DNA of 64,000 nucleotides from an uncultured Myxococcales bacterium (GTDB lineage: Bacteria > Myxococcota_A > UBA9042). The notes below the pieces were generated by a model. That model was not told where the DNA came from and made no database searches. It worked only from the letters and a program-made list of their open reading frames with translations. Positions 26,593 to 35,693 of this stretch are shown here, piece after piece. The position numbers and the translations under genes were made by a program. The stretch lies in assembly GCA_903929795.1 (NCBI GenBank), contig CAIYWC010000113.1, forward strand, positions 32,719 to 96,718. The letters are read 5' to 3'. Positions within the stretch are counted from its first letter, which is position 1; every line of letters starts with the position of its first letter.

Positions 26593-26973
26593 CTACGGCT
26601 GGCGCAACGGCAGCAGCGCGCGGACGCGGGCATCGCGCAGGAAGATACCGCCCCACACGCAGATCCCGACGGCGATCGGCGCGATGAACGGCTGACCCGC
26701 GCGCACGTGCGTCACGACCGCGCCGCCGAGATAGCCGGTCAGCAGCACCGCACCTAGCACGGAAGTCTGCGGAATTGCGTAGATCACCGCGCAGAGCACC
26801 TCGACGACGCCGATGGCCGTCGCCAGTTCCGGCTTGAAGCCGAAGCTCGCCCACTGCTTGAGGAAATCCGCGCCACCGGCCAGCTTCATGGCGCCGCTGG
26901 CGGCGAACGTGAGAATCGACAGGCCAGTCAGGATGCGGCCACCCCAGAGGTAACCCTTGCTTTGCTCGCTCAT
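26593..26973 (-). CDS. DoxX-like membrane protein
   Basis: The 126-residue protein has four membrane helices and the DoxX-family pattern: a Gly-rich first helix (ILTGLSILTFAASGAMKL), then FLKQWASFGFKPELATAIGVVEVLCAVIYAIP and YLGGAVVTHVRAGQP. DoxX-like proteins are poorly understood and are often linked to redox or stress genes. ATG 26971-26973 has AAGGAAGG upstream. The gene is divergent from an HxlR-type regulator across a 133-bp gap, a common pairing, so it is probably the regulator's target. Confidence 0.85.
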   Translation of the reverse strand: MSEQSKGYLWGGRILTGLSILTFAASGAMKLAGGADFLKQWASFGFKPELATAIGVVEVLCAVIYAIPQTSVLGAVLLTGYLGGAVVTHVRAGQPFIAPIAVGICVWGGIFLRDARVRALLPLRQP

Positions 26974-27040
26974 TGCCTTCCTTGTCAGCCCCCGCGGCGG
27001 CTGATAGTGAACGTTGGGACCGATTATCGCCAAGCCCACC

Positions 27041-27069
27041 TTGGTTACGAATCGGAACTGCTGTATAGA
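27041..27069 (+). promoter_or_regulatory. Putative promoter of the HxlR gene with imperfect inverted repeat
   Basis: TTGGTT (27041-27046) and TATAGA (27064-27069) are 17 bp apart, 37 bp before the start codon. An imperfect inverted repeat, GTTAC-GAATC-GGAAC (27044-27058), lies in the spacer and could be the operator for the adjacent regulator; a winged-helix site between -35 and -10 would suit repression. Confidence 0.45.
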
Positions 27070-27106
27070 GTAAGAACTGCGCCGGCGAGCGCAAGTAGGC
27101 ACATGG

Positions 27107-27496
27107 ATGTTACCCAATCCCAAAGCCGAGTTGCCCGACGGGGATCACGCCAGCTGCCTCGCCGTCCGCGAGGTCCTCAACCGCATCGGCGACAAATGGA
27201 GCGCGCTCGTCATCGGCACTCTCGGCACGGGACCCAAGCGTTTCGGTGAGTTACGCCGCGGGATCGAAGGCATCTCGCAGCGGATGCTGACGTTGACGGT
27301 GCGGAGCCTGGAGCGCGACGGCCTGCTGACCCGCCGCGTGACGCCGTCGATCCCGCCGCGCGTGGACTACGAGCTGACCGAGCTGGGCCGCACGCTGCTG
27401 GTGCCGGTCATGGGCCTGGTCGAGTGGGCGCAGACCCACAACGACGCGATGGCGCAGGCCCGCGCGCGGTTTGACGACGCGCAGGGCCACCGGTAG
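27107..27496 (+). CDS. HxlR-family transcriptional regulator
   Basis: The 129-residue protein shows the HxlR winged-helix pattern: CLAVREVLNRIGDKWSALVIGTL, RFGELRRGIEGISQRMLTLTVRSLERDGLLTR and VDYELTELGRTLL. The conserved Cys near the N-terminus (Cys17), used by some HxlR proteins to sense electrophiles or oxidants, is present. It is divergent from the DoxX-like gene and very likely controls it and itself. Start at ATG 27107; an overlapping ATG at 27103 is out of frame. Confidence 0.9.
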   Translation: MLPNPKAELPDGDHASCLAVREVLNRIGDKWSALVIGTLGTGPKRFGELRRGIEGISQRMLTLTVRSLERDGLLTRRVTPSIPPRVDYELTELGRTLLVPVMGLVEWAQTHNDAMAQARARFDDAQGHR

Positions 27497-27550
27497 GCGC
27501 TTTGGCAACCGCCGCCGACCGTGGCAAACTCGCGGCGCGGAGGATGCCCG

Positions 27551-29677
27551 ATGCCCCAGCCCACGCTGCACCCCGGTGATCGCCTGAATCACGCGCTGCT
27601 GATCGAGCGCGTGCTGGGCCAGGGCGGCATGGGCACTGTGTACTTGGCGCACGATGAGCTGCTGGACCGGCGCGTCGCGGTCAAAGTCCTTGACCACGCT
27701 TCGGATTTGGAGACCGCGTCGCTCAAGACGCTGCTGGAAGCGCGGGCGGCGGCGCGCGTGGTGCATCCGCACGTGGTGGCGGTGCACGGCATCGGCGACG
27801 TTCTGGGCGTGCCGTTCATCGAGATGGAGTACGTCGACGGTGGCTCGCTGCGCCAGCAGCTGCGCGGTGATCCGCCGGGCCGCGGGCTGGCGGCGAGTTG
27901 GCTGGCGCAGATCGCGGCGGCGCTGACCACGGCGCACGAGGCGGGCGTGGTGCACTGCGACGTCAAGCCGGAAAACGTGATGCTCAAGCGGCGCGGCACG
28001 GTCGCCAAGCTGGCGGATTTCGGGCTGGCGCGCTCGCAGACGGACGGGCGCGCGCACGAGCCGCTGAGCCACGGCACGCTGGCCTACCTGGCGCCGGAGC
28101 TGCTGGAAGGTCCGCCGACGCCGGCGTCCGACCAGTTTGCCTTGGCCGTGCTGGCGGTGGAGCTCCTGGCTGGCAAGCGCCCGGCGCGCGATCGGCCTGA
28201 GCAGGAGCCGCAGCTGCCCGACGCGCTGGCCGTGCCGCCCAAGGCGCGCGAAGTGCTGCAGCGGGCGCTGGCGTCGGCGCCGGGGCAGCGGTTCGCCTCG
28301 CCGGCGGGGTTTGTCGACGCGCTGCTGCGGTCGCTCGGGCTGGCGCACCTGCGTGGGCCGCTGGTCGGGATGCCGGACGTCGACCCGGGCGACAGTTCGC
28401 GCACGAGCTCGGATTTGCCGGTGCCGCTGCTGAACGTGGCGCTGCATCCGCTGGGTGTGGCCGAGCAGTTCCTGGCGGTGCTGGCGGTGCTGCCGTCGGG
28501 CTATCCGGGCGCGCTGCGCGAGGCGCTGGGCGCGCTGCCGCCGCCGGAGGTCCTGGCCGAGTTGAAACGCAAGGAGCAGATCGACGGCGCGGCAGACGAT
28601 TGGCGCTGGATCTCGCCGCAGCCGCGCGAAGTGGCGCTGCGGCGGCTGACACCCCGGCAGCGGCGGCAGGTGTGCGCGCGAGTCGCGCTGGCGGTCGAGC
28701 TCTGCGGGCAAAAACGCGAGGCGACGCGCGAAGATGCGACGCGGCTGTACTTGGCGGCGCGGCGGCTGAAGGATGCGGCACGGCTGGCGCAGGAGAGCGC
28801 GGCGACGGCCAAGACGGCGCTCCACCGCGACCACCACCTGGCGCGCGCCGTGGCGCTGCTGACCTCGCAAACGGAACCGGGGCCGTGGCTGGCGGCGTTG
28901 AACGTGCGCATCGACTGGCTGCTGGCCTGCGGTTGGCTGGCGGCCGCGCGCGGACCGCTGGCCGAGGCGCAAGGCGTGATGGCGGACGCGGCGCTGGCGG
29001 CTCACGATCCGCTGCGTTTGCGGCTGAACGGCGCTGCGGCGCGGCTACGGGCGGCCACGGGCGATCCGCAAGGCGCGGTGCACGGTTTGGCGCGAATCGT
29101 CGACCAGCTGCCAGAAACGACGGCGGTGGCGCTGCGTCTCGAGCTGCTCGCAGCGTACGGCGGGGCGCTGGCGGCGGCGGGCCAGGCGGAGCAGGCCTGG
29201 GCGATTGTGGCGCCGCACGTCGGTCACCGGGAGGGCCCGACGCCGGACGACGCGGTGGCCGCGCTGGCGACGCTGCGGCTGGTCGCGGCAGAAGTGCGGC
29301 TGCGGCTGAATCGCCTGGATCACGCGGCGCTGCTGGCGGGTCAGGCGCTGGCGACGGCGGAAGAGCTGGGCGACACGCTGGCCGCGGCGCGTTGCCTGCT
29401 GGTGCTATCGGATGTGGCGCGCGGGCTGGGCCAGCGCGACCGCCAAGCGCAGGGGCTGTCCCGGGCGGCCAAGCTGCTGCACGCGCTGGGGCCGACCGAG
29501 CTGACCGGCATCTGGCACCTGCGGCAGGCGGACGCGCTGCTGGACGGCGCGCAGCCGCTGCCAGCGCTGGGCCACGTCGAACGCGCGGCGGCGAGCTTTG
29601 CCGTCCTGGGCCTTACGCGCCACGACGCGGCGGTTGCGGCCCTGCGCCTCGCCGTGGGCTTGCCGACACCGCCATGA
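27551..29677 (+). CDS. Ser/Thr protein kinase with long helical (TPR-like) C-terminal region
   Basis: The 708-residue protein starts with a Hanks-type kinase domain (about residues 15-275): GQGGMGTVY, VAVKVL, HCDVKPEN (His135, Cys136, Asp137, Lys139) and ADFGLAR, then GTLAYLAPELLEG. The usual HRD Arg is Cys, making it a non-RD kinase that may not need activation-loop phosphorylation. The remaining 430 residues are Ala/Leu/Arg-rich helical hairpins like tetratricopeptide units, often used for protein binding in Myxococcota kinases. No membrane helix is evident. GGAGG lies seven bases before ATG 27551. Its stop overlaps the next start (ATGA), coupling it to an amino-acid permease. Confidence 0.9.
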   Translation: MPQPTLHPGDRLNHALLIERVLGQGGMGTVYLAHDELLDRRVAVKVLDHASDLETASLKTLLEARAAARVVHPHVVAVHGIGDVLGVPFIEMEYVDGGSLRQQLRGDPPGRGLAASWLAQIAAALTTAHEAGVVHCDVKPENVMLKRRGTVAKLADFGLARSQTDGRAHEPLSHGTLAYLAPELLEGPPTPASDQFALAVLAVELLAGKRPARDRPEQEPQLPDALAVPPKAREVLQRALASAPGQRFASPAGFVDALLRSLGLAHLRGPLVGMPDVDPGDSSRTSSDLPVPLLNVALHPLGVAEQFLAVLAVLPSGYPGALREALGALPPPEVLAELKRKEQIDGAADDWRWISPQPREVALRRLTPRQRRQVCARVALAVELCGQKREATREDATRLYLAARRLKDAARLAQESAATAKTALHRDHHLARAVALLTSQTEPGPWLAALNVRIDWLLACGWLAAARGPLAEAQGVMADAALAAHDPLRLRLNGAAARLRAATGDPQGAVHGLARIVDQLPETTAVALRLELLAAYGGALAAAGQAEQAWAIVAPHVGHREGPTPDDAVAALATLRLVAAEVRLRLNRLDHAALLAGQALATAEELGDTLAAARCLLVLSDVARGLGQRDRQAQGLSRAAKLLHALGPTELTGIWHLRQADALLDGAQPLPALGHVERAAASFAVLGLTRHDAAVAALRLAVGLPTPP

Positions 29678-31083
29678 GCGACAACCGCGACGCCACCCAC
29701 GGCCTGCGCGCCAACACCTTGAGCTTGCACGTGGTTTCCGTGATCGGCGTCGCGTCCGCGGCGCCCGCGTACAGCCTCGCGGCCGCGCTGGGGTTGATCG
29801 CCGCCATCGCGGGCGTCAAGGCTCCGGCAATCCTGCTGCTGGCGTTTCCACCGATGGCGGCAATCGCCATTGCTTTTGACCAGTTCAACCGCATCGACCC
29901 CGACTGTGGCACGTCTTTTTCCTGGGTCACGCGCGCTTTTGGCCCGACGTGGGGCTGGTTCGCCGGCTGGGCGATCCTCACCGCGGACGTCGTGGTCATG
30001 GCCAGTCTGGCGCAGGTCTCGGCGCAGTACTCGCTGGCGCTGATCGGCCAGGATGCCGCCCGCCACCCGCTGCTGGCGCAAGGCCTGGGTGCGCTGTGGA
30101 TCGCCGCGATGACCGGGGTGTGCTATCGCGGTATCGCGTTTTCCGCCCGGCTGCAGACCGCGCTGCTGCTGGTGGAACTGCTGGTGCTGGCAGCGCTGGC
30201 GGGCTTGATGCTGCACGCGGCCTATGGCGGGCAGCGGCCCGATGCGCTGCTGCCGACGCTGGCCTGGTTCTGGCCGGGCGGGCTGCCGTTGCGCGCGCTG
30301 CTGGACGCGCTGGGCCTGGCGATCTTCATCTACTGGGGCTGGGACACGGCGGTCAACGTGAACGCGGAGAGCGATCGGCCGCGCGAAACGCCGGGGCGCG
30401 CGGCGATCCTGGCGACGGTCGCACTGTTGGGGATCTTCGCGCTGTCCAGCGCGGCGGCGCTGGCGTGGGCGGGGCCGCAGTTCCTGGTCGCGCACCAGGA
30501 CGACGTGCTCGCGGCGCTGGGCACTCAGGTCTTTGCCGCGCCGTGGGACCGTTTGGTGCCGGTGGTGGTGCTCACTTCGGCCGTCGCCGCGACGCAGACG
30601 ACAATCCTGCCGGCCGCCCGCACCGCGCTGTCCATGGCGCAGCGCAACGCCCTGCCCACGGCGCTCGCGACCGTCCATCCGCGGCACCTGACGCCGAGCA
30701 TGGCGACCGTCTGGACCGGCGTGCTGTCCACGGTCTGGTATCTGGCGCTGGCGCAGCTGACGCCGGCGGTCGTTGCGGCATCGCTGACGGCACTCAACCT
30801 GCTGGTCGCATTCTATTTTGGCCTGACCGGGCTGGCGTGCGCGTGGTATTTCCGCCGCGACTGCCCCACGCCGCGGCAGTTCCTCCTGCGGGTCGCGGCG
30901 CCGCTGCTGGGCGGAGGGTCGCTGCTGGCGCTGATGGTCTATCTAATCGCTGCGCCGCCAGACGGCCAAGCCAGCGCGATGGCGGTCGCCTTGGCGGTAG
31001 GCATCTTGCTGCTCGGCGCGCCGGTGCTCGTGTGGCAGCGGCGCTTGATCAAGAATACAGCAATTTCAGTGGATTGCGACTAA
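29674..31083 (+). CDS. APC-family amino-acid/polyamine permease
   Basis: The 469-residue protein has about twelve hydrophobic helices and the APC opening HVVSVIGVASAAPAYSLAAAL. The segment DPDCGTSFSWVTRAFGPTWGWFAGW (about 70-94) matches the conserved helix 3 region of APC transporters, and YWGWDTAVNVNAES and TTILPAARTALSMAQRNALP are typical later elements. The substrate is probably an amino acid or amine; it cannot be narrowed. The start codon overlaps the stop of the kinase gene. It ends four bases into the convergent gene at 31080-31418. Confidence 0.88.
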   Translation: MSDNRDATHGLRANTLSLHVVSVIGVASAAPAYSLAAALGLIAAIAGVKAPAILLLAFPPMAAIAIAFDQFNRIDPDCGTSFSWVTRAFGPTWGWFAGWAILTADVVVMASLAQVSAQYSLALIGQDAARHPLLAQGLGALWIAAMTGVCYRGIAFSARLQTALLLVELLVLAALAGLMLHAAYGGQRPDALLPTLAWFWPGGLPLRALLDALGLAIFIYWGWDTAVNVNAESDRPRETPGRAAILATVALLGIFALSSAAALAWAGPQFLVAHQDDVLAALGTQVFAAPWDRLVPVVVLTSAVAATQTTILPAARTALSMAQRNALPTALATVHPRHLTPSMATVWTGVLSTVWYLALAQLTPAVVAASLTALNLLVAFYFGLTGLACAWYFRRDCPTPRQFLLRVAAPLLGGGSLLALMVYLIAAPPDGQASAMAVALAVGILLLGAPVLVWQRRLIKNTAISVDCD

Positions 31084-31418
31084 CGCGGCCGATCAGCCCG
31101 CGCCTTCGCCCGACCCTCAGCCCGGTCTTCCCGCGCCCGCGCCCGGCCTTGCTGGCGATCCTCGCGTGCGCGTTCCCGGCCCTGCGCGCGATCCGCACGC
31201 GCCGCACCCGGACGGCCCGCCGCCCGATCTTCCCGCGCCCGCGCGCGACCCTCCGCACGATCCGCCCGGCCTTCCGCGCGGCCCTCACGCCGATCCGCCC
31301 GGCCTTCCGCCCGACCTTCCCGCCGGTCTTCCCGCGCCTGCATCGGCCCGGCAAAAGCCGTCGCTGCCAAGGCGCTGCCCACCACCATCGTCACCAACCA
31401 CATCGTCAGCTTCTTCAT
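31080..31418 (-). CDS. Secreted Arg/Glu-rich repeat protein
   Basis: The 112-residue product has a Sec signal peptide (MKKLTMWLVTMVVGSALA and ATAFAG). The mature part, about 90 residues, is nearly all Arg, Glu, Asp, Ala and Gly in units such as REDRREGRAEGRADR. Such alternating charges can form a single long alpha helix or stay disordered. The function is unknown. ATG 31416-31418 is chosen because a GGAGA lies upstream and the signal peptide begins there. The repetitive DNA makes the opposite frame open too, but that frame has no plausible protein. It converges on the permease with a four-base overlap. Confidence 0.65.
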   Translation of the reverse strand: MKKLTMWLVTMVVGSALAATAFAGPMQAREDRREGRAEGRADRREGRAEGRADRAEGRARAREDRAAGRPGAARADRAQGRERAREDRQQGRARAREDRAEGRAKARADRPR

Positions 31419-31641
31419 ATTCGTCTCCGCCGTTTGGGACACCACTGTCCAGCCCTTGCAACGCGCAAGGAGCAGGGCTATTCACTTGCGCAGCACGCGC
31501 CAAGATTTGCGGCTTCTGCGGCGCACGTCAACTGGCGACGCCCGTGCAGCAGCGCCGGCAACGGGTTGCGACCCCATCCCCGCCCGTGTACCCTGCCCAC
31601 GCATCGCGCTTCGCTGCGCAACCAGCTTTCGGGAGCCCGCC

Positions 31642-32541
31642 ATGTTGACCCGCATCACGCTCGCCGCGAGCGTTTTTCTTGGCTTTTCCGCATTCGCAGT
31701 CGCTCCGGGCAGCGCGCCAGCCGAGGGTGGCGCGGACGGGCCCAATGTGCCGTTTCACGTGCGTCCGGAAAGCCTGAATGCCCAGCTCATGCACATGGAC
31801 GCCGTGCGGGCCATCAACAACTTTCCGCCCGCTGCGGCGGCCAAGGCCGCTCAGGTCGTCAACGTCGCGCACGAGGTCACGCCGACTGGCCAGCCGCTGA
31901 CCGCGGAGACGATGGCGACGGCGCCCAAGCCCGCCGGCTTTGCGTACGCGATCCTCCGCGACGGGATTGTCGACGAGTTGGGCGAGACCCTGCTGTACGT
32001 CAAGGCGACCAAGGACGCGCAAACGACGACGGCGGTGCCGGTGCCCAAGGACCGCGCGCTGCTGGCGCAGTGTCTGGCAGGCGGCAAGCTGGACGATTTG
32101 GTGCACGGCGCGACCGTGACGGCGCGCTACGATCCGCGCGGCGTGGTGCGGCCGGAGATCATCATCAACACCACGCCGGCGATCGAGGTGCTCGACGACG
32201 CCAAGATCGTCGACCGCGCGGGCTCCAAGCTGTTTGTGCTGACGGCGGACAAGCAGACGCGCGCGTTTTCGATCGAAGGCGGCGCCGCGGCGTGGGCGAG
32301 CGTGGTGCAAAACGGCGTCGCCGACGACCTGACGCCGGGCGCAGTGGTCAAGATCGAGTACGATCCTTCCGGGCGCGACGGCATCAAGATCACGCTGAAG
32401 AATCCGCCATTGCCGGCCGCGCCGGTCGCGGACAAGGGCTGCGGCTGCTCCGTGTCTGGCGGCCCGCGCGCGCTGCCGTGGGCGAGTCTGCTGTTCGCGC
32501 TGGGCGCGGTTGCGCTCGTGCTGCGCCGCCGCTCGCGCTAG
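31642..32541 (+). CDS. Exported protein with MYXO-CTERM-type C-terminal anchor
   Basis: The 299-residue protein has an N-terminal signal peptide (MLTRITLAASVFLGFSAFA), a middle region of beta-type segments, and a C-terminal tripartite signal: KGCGCSVSGG (265-274), a hydrophobic helix and RRRSR. Cys-Gly-Cys, helix and basic end is the MYXO-CTERM sorting signal of Myxococcota, which is processed by a rhomboid-like myxosortase and links proteins to the outer surface. The middle region is not recognised; it contains two similar segments about bit-like KLDDLVHGATVTARYDPRG and a later DDLTPGAVVKIEYDPSG, suggesting an internal duplication. It stands just ahead of deoC. Confidence 0.8.
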   Translation: MLTRITLAASVFLGFSAFAVAPGSAPAEGGADGPNVPFHVRPESLNAQLMHMDAVRAINNFPPAAAAKAAQVVNVAHEVTPTGQPLTAETMATAPKPAGFAYAILRDGIVDELGETLLYVKATKDAQTTTAVPVPKDRALLAQCLAGGKLDDLVHGATVTARYDPRGVVRPEIIINTTPAIEVLDDAKIVDRAGSKLFVLTADKQTRAFSIEGGAAAWASVVQNGVADDLTPGAVVKIEYDPSGRDGIKITLKNPPLPAAPVADKGCGCSVSGGPRALPWASLLFALGAVALVLRRRSR

Positions 32542-32580
32542 CTTTCGCCTTGGGCTAAGATGCCGCCCGGAGAGACCGCC

Positions 32581-33549
32581 ATGGCCCACGATCCGCAGTT
32601 TGAACAGCTGGTGCAGACCATCGCCGACCGCGTCCGGCAGGAGATGGCGAAGCAGGCGCCCGCCGCGCACGCGCCGCACGTCCACGCCGCGCACAGTGGT
32701 CAAGTCCACCCAGCCCAGCCGTGCAAGGCTGGCAAAGGCGAGTGCACCGGCTGCGGCTGGTCGATCGCGCGCCGCCCGGACGACGTCAAGAAAATCATGG
32801 ATATGGGTGCCAACCGCGTCTCGGCTTCGCCCGGCGTGATGGACGGCGCCGTGCGCGCGGACCTGGCGCACTTCATCGACCACACGCTGCTCAAGGCCAA
32901 CGTCACCCGCGACGAGCTGAAAAAGCTGTGCGAGGAGGCGCGGCAATACAAGTTCGCGTCGGTCTGCGTCAATGCCGCCAATGTCAGCTATTGCGCTCGG
33001 GAATTGCGCGGTTCTGGCGTGCCGGTGGTCGCAGTCGTCGGCTTTCCGCTGGGCGCCACGACCCCGGCGGCCAAGGCGTTTGAGACAAAGGAAGCCCTTC
33101 GCGATGGCGCCGAAGAGATCGACATGGTGCTGAACATCGGCGCGCTGAAGTCCAAGGATTACGCGCTGGTGCAGGCGGACATCTCAGCGGTGGTGCAGGC
33201 TGCGGGCGCGCACAAGGTCAAAGTCATCCTGGAAACGGGCGAGCTCAACCGCGACGAGAAAATTATCGCCTGCGTGCTCTCCAAGATCGCCGGCGCGGCT
33301 TTTGTCAAGACTTCCACGGGCTTTGGACCCGGCGGCGCGACGGCGGAAGACGTGGCGCTCATGAAGGAAGTCGTCGGCGAGGGCGTGGAAGTCAAGGCCT
33401 CAGGCGGCGTGCGCACGACGGAAGACGCGGATCGCATGATCCAGGCGGGCGCGACCCGCATCGGCGCATCGGCGTCGGTGGCGATTGTCCGCGGCACGCC
33501 GGCCAAAGCGCCGGAAAACAAGAACATTCGCCGCATCGGCGGCTATTGA
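32581..33549 (+). CDS. deoC: Deoxyribose-phosphate aldolase with Cys-containing N-terminal extension
   Basis: Residues from about 95 to 322 form a complete Deo[63 protein letters not shown], the Schiff-base Lys in [10 protein letters not shown] and ASGGVRT. The enzyme reversibly splits 2-deoxyribose 5-phosphate to glyceraldehyde 3-phosphate and acetaldehyde in nucleoside breakdown. The first 90 residues are extra: a His-rich stretch and Cys48, Cys55 and Cys58 in [12 protein letters not shown], which could bind metal. Start at ATG 32581 by its upstream GGAGAG. The following lipoprotein begins seven bases after the stop. Confidence 0.93.
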   Translation: MAHDPQFEQLVQTIADRVRQEMAKQAPAAHAPHVHAAHSGQVHPAQPCKAGKGECTGCGWSIARRPDDVKKIMDMGANRVSASPGVMDGAVRADLAHFIDHTLLKANVTRDELKKLCEEARQYKFASVCVNAANVSYCARELRGSGVPVVAVVGFPLGATTPAAKAFETKEALRDGAEEIDMVLNIGALKSKDYALVQADISAVVQAAGAHKVKVILETGELNRDEKIIACVLSKIAGAAFVKTSTGFGPGGATAEDVALMKEVVGEGVEVKASGGVRTTEDADRMIQAGATRIGASASVAIVRGTPAKAPENKNIRRIGGY

Positions 33550-33556
33550 GGTTGCC

Positions 33557-35608
33557 ATGAAGCGGTCGCTGGCGGTGCACGTGCTCTGGGTAACTGTGGC
33601 GCTGGCGGGCTGCGGCACGGCTGCAGTGGCAGACAACACGGCGGATGCGACGACCGATGGCGCAGCGGACACCAGCGCGGACCCGTGGGCGGGCCAGCCG
33701 ACCGGCGCGACGGCGCGCTATGAGCTGACAGCGACGGATTGGCACGCGACGCCGTTTCCGACTAACACGCGGATGGCGGCGGACGGCGCGCTGGACCTGT
33801 CCGGCTTTCCTGCGACGCGCGATGGCTCGGCGCCGTCGGACCTGCTGGCGGGCTATTTGACCTATGCTGGCGCGCACTTGCATGGCTGGAGCATCCAGCC
33901 GACGATCTACGTGCAGTTTGACCAGCCGCTGGATCCGGCGGCGTTTGGCCCGCCGACGGCGCAGCCGACCCAGGACAAGCTATTCCTGATGGATGTGACA
34001 CCGGCGAGCCCGGAGTACGGCACGCTGATTCCGCTGACGACGACGGTCTCCGGCACTCAGCGCGGCATGTTTCTGGCGCCCAACCTGCTGATGGCCCAGC
34101 CGATTTGGGGCCGGCCGCTGCTGCAGAATACGACCTACGCGTTCGTGGTGCGGCGCGGCGTCAAGGATCTGGCGGGCAAGCCGCTGGGGCTGCCGCCGAC
34201 GCTGCAGGTTGTGCTGGCGGTGCAAGCCGGGGCGAAAGTGCTTGTGGACGCGGCGACTGCCAAGTTGTCGCAGTCGCTGGCGCCGCTGTTTGCCGCGATG
34301 ACGGCCGGCAAAATCACGGTCGCGCCGCTGGATATCGCCGCGGCGACCGTGTTTACGACCGGCGCGCCGACCGTGGAGCTGCAGCAGATGGCGGCCTGGG
34401 TGCGTGCCAAGGCGGACACGGCGCCGGCGTTTGGCTTTGAGACAATCGACAGCAAAAATCCGGACTTCGTGCTGGCCTCCGCGCATTATTACGCGCCGAA
34501 TTTTCAGCAAGGCACTTGCCCGTACACGACGCAAGGCGAAGGCGGTTTCGCCCTGGCCGCGGATGGCTCGCCGACGGTGCAGCGGACCGAGGAGATGCGC
34601 GTCTCGCTGGTGCTGCCGAAAAAGCCGTTGCTGATCAATGGCAAAGTGCCGGTGGTGCAATCGGCGCACGGGACCGGTGGCGATTGGCTGAGCGACGTCG
34701 ACGGCGGACCGCAGGTCATTGCGACGCTGCTGGCCAAACAAGGCCTTGCGGTAGTCAGCATCGACCAGCCGCTGCACGGTATCCGCTGCGCGCCGGTGAC
34801 GCTGACGGCGGACGCGCTGGACATCGACACGTTCAATTTTTTCAATATTTCCGCAGGGCTATCGGGCTTTCGCCAGTCCGCGTTGGACACTGTATTCCTG
34901 ACGCGGCTGCTGCGCGAGGCCAAGCTGGACGTGCCGGCGGGGATCGCAGCGGGCGGCGACGCGGTTGCGTTCACCACGGACGTCATCGGGTTCATCGGTC
35001 ACAGCCAGGGCGGGCTGTCGGGCGCGCTGGCGGCCGCGGTGGAGCCGAATATTCGCGCGTTTGTGCTCTCGGGCGCCGGCGCGGGGTTGTCGCTTACCGT
35101 CGTGGAGCGCGTCTATCCGGTTGATTTTCCAACGCTTTTGACCAATCTGTTGTCGCTGGACCCGGGCGAGTTGTCGGAATTCCACCCGGCGGTGTCGCTG
35201 GTGCAGATGATGGCGGACATCACGGACCCGCTCGCCTACGCGCACCTGACGTGGGTGCGCGACGCGGGCGTGCGGCCGCCGGACGTGATGCTGACCGCTG
35301 GGTTGTATGACCAGGACACGCCGCACCTGACCGCGGAAGCGCTGGCGGCGTCGCTGGGCTTGGACATTCTGGCGCCGTCCGTGCACCTGGACGAGGCGCT
35401 GCAGCTCGGCAAGTCGCAGCTGCTGCCGGGCCCGATCTCCGCCAACCACAGCGCCAACGGCTTCAACGTCACGGCGGGCCTGACGCAGTGGGGCGGCAAA
35501 AGCGACGACCACTTCATCATCTTTGACGAGCCCAAACTGGCGGCGATGTATGCGCATTTTCTCGAGACCGCGCTGTCGCAGAGCGCCGGCGAAATGAAGA
35601 TGCCGTAG
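33557..35608 (+). CDS. Lipoprotein alpha/beta hydrolase
   Basis: The 683-residue protein starts with a lipoprotein signal (VTVALAGC) and an Asp/Thr/Ala-rich linker. The catalytic half is C-terminal: a nucleophile elbow GHSQGGLSG and a likely oxyanion segment around QSAHGTGGDWLSD, with a probable active-site His in a late DDHFII segment. The N-terminal half is a beta-rich domain with PTNTRMAADGALDLSGFP. This organisation resembles large secreted lipases or esterases of Myxococcota; substrate unknown. The start has a GAGG six bases upstream of the ATG. It lies seven bases after deoC, but co-transcription does not imply a shared role. Confidence 0.78.
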   Translation: MKRSLAVHVLWVTVALAGCGTAAVADNTADATTDGAADTSADPWAGQPTGATARYELTATDWHATPFPTNTRMAADGALDLSGFPATRDGSAPSDLLAGYLTYAGAHLHGWSIQPTIYVQFDQPLDPAAFGPPTAQPTQDKLFLMDVTPASPEYGTLIPLTTTVSGTQRGMFLAPNLLMAQPIWGRPLLQNTTYAFVVRRGVKDLAGKPLGLPPTLQVVLAVQAGAKVLVDAATAKLSQSLAPLFAAMTAGKITVAPLDIAAATVFTTGAPTVELQQMAAWVRAKADTAPAFGFETIDSKNPDFVLASAHYYAPNFQQGTCPYTTQGEGGFALAADGSPTVQRTEEMRVSLVLPKKPLLINGKVPVVQSAHGTGGDWLSDVDGGPQVIATLLAKQGLAVVSIDQPLHGIRCAPVTLTADALDIDTFNFFNISAGLSGFRQSALDTVFLTRLLREAKLDVPAGIAAGGDAVAFTTDVIGFIGHSQGGLSGALAAAVEPNIRAFVLSGAGAGLSLTVVERVYPVDFPTLLTNLLSLDPGELSEFHPAVSLVQMMADITDPLAYAHLTWVRDAGVRPPDVMLTAGLYDQDTPHLTAEALAASLGLDILAPSVHLDEALQLGKSQLLPGPISANHSANGFNVTAGLTQWGGKSDDHFIIFDEPKLAAMYAHFLETALSQSAGEMKMP

Positions 35609-35661
35609 CGCCCTTAGCCGTGCTGACCCAAACGAAACTGCGCGTTCAGTCCGGCAGGCCG

Positions 35662-35682
35662 GTTGCATTTCGGACGGGGACC
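35662..35682. repeat. Dispersed intergenic repeat, copy B
   Basis: GTTGCATTTCGGAC followed by GGGGACC matches copy A (3361-3381) at 20 of 21 positions. It lies in the 85-bp gap between convergent genes, a typical place for small dispersed repeats. Confidence 0.55.
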
Positions 35683-35693
35683 TTGGAATTCGG

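Noticed and set aside
31090..31340. Minisatellite of GC-rich short units
   Set aside because: The repetition is in coding phase with the Arg/Glu-rich secreted protein.
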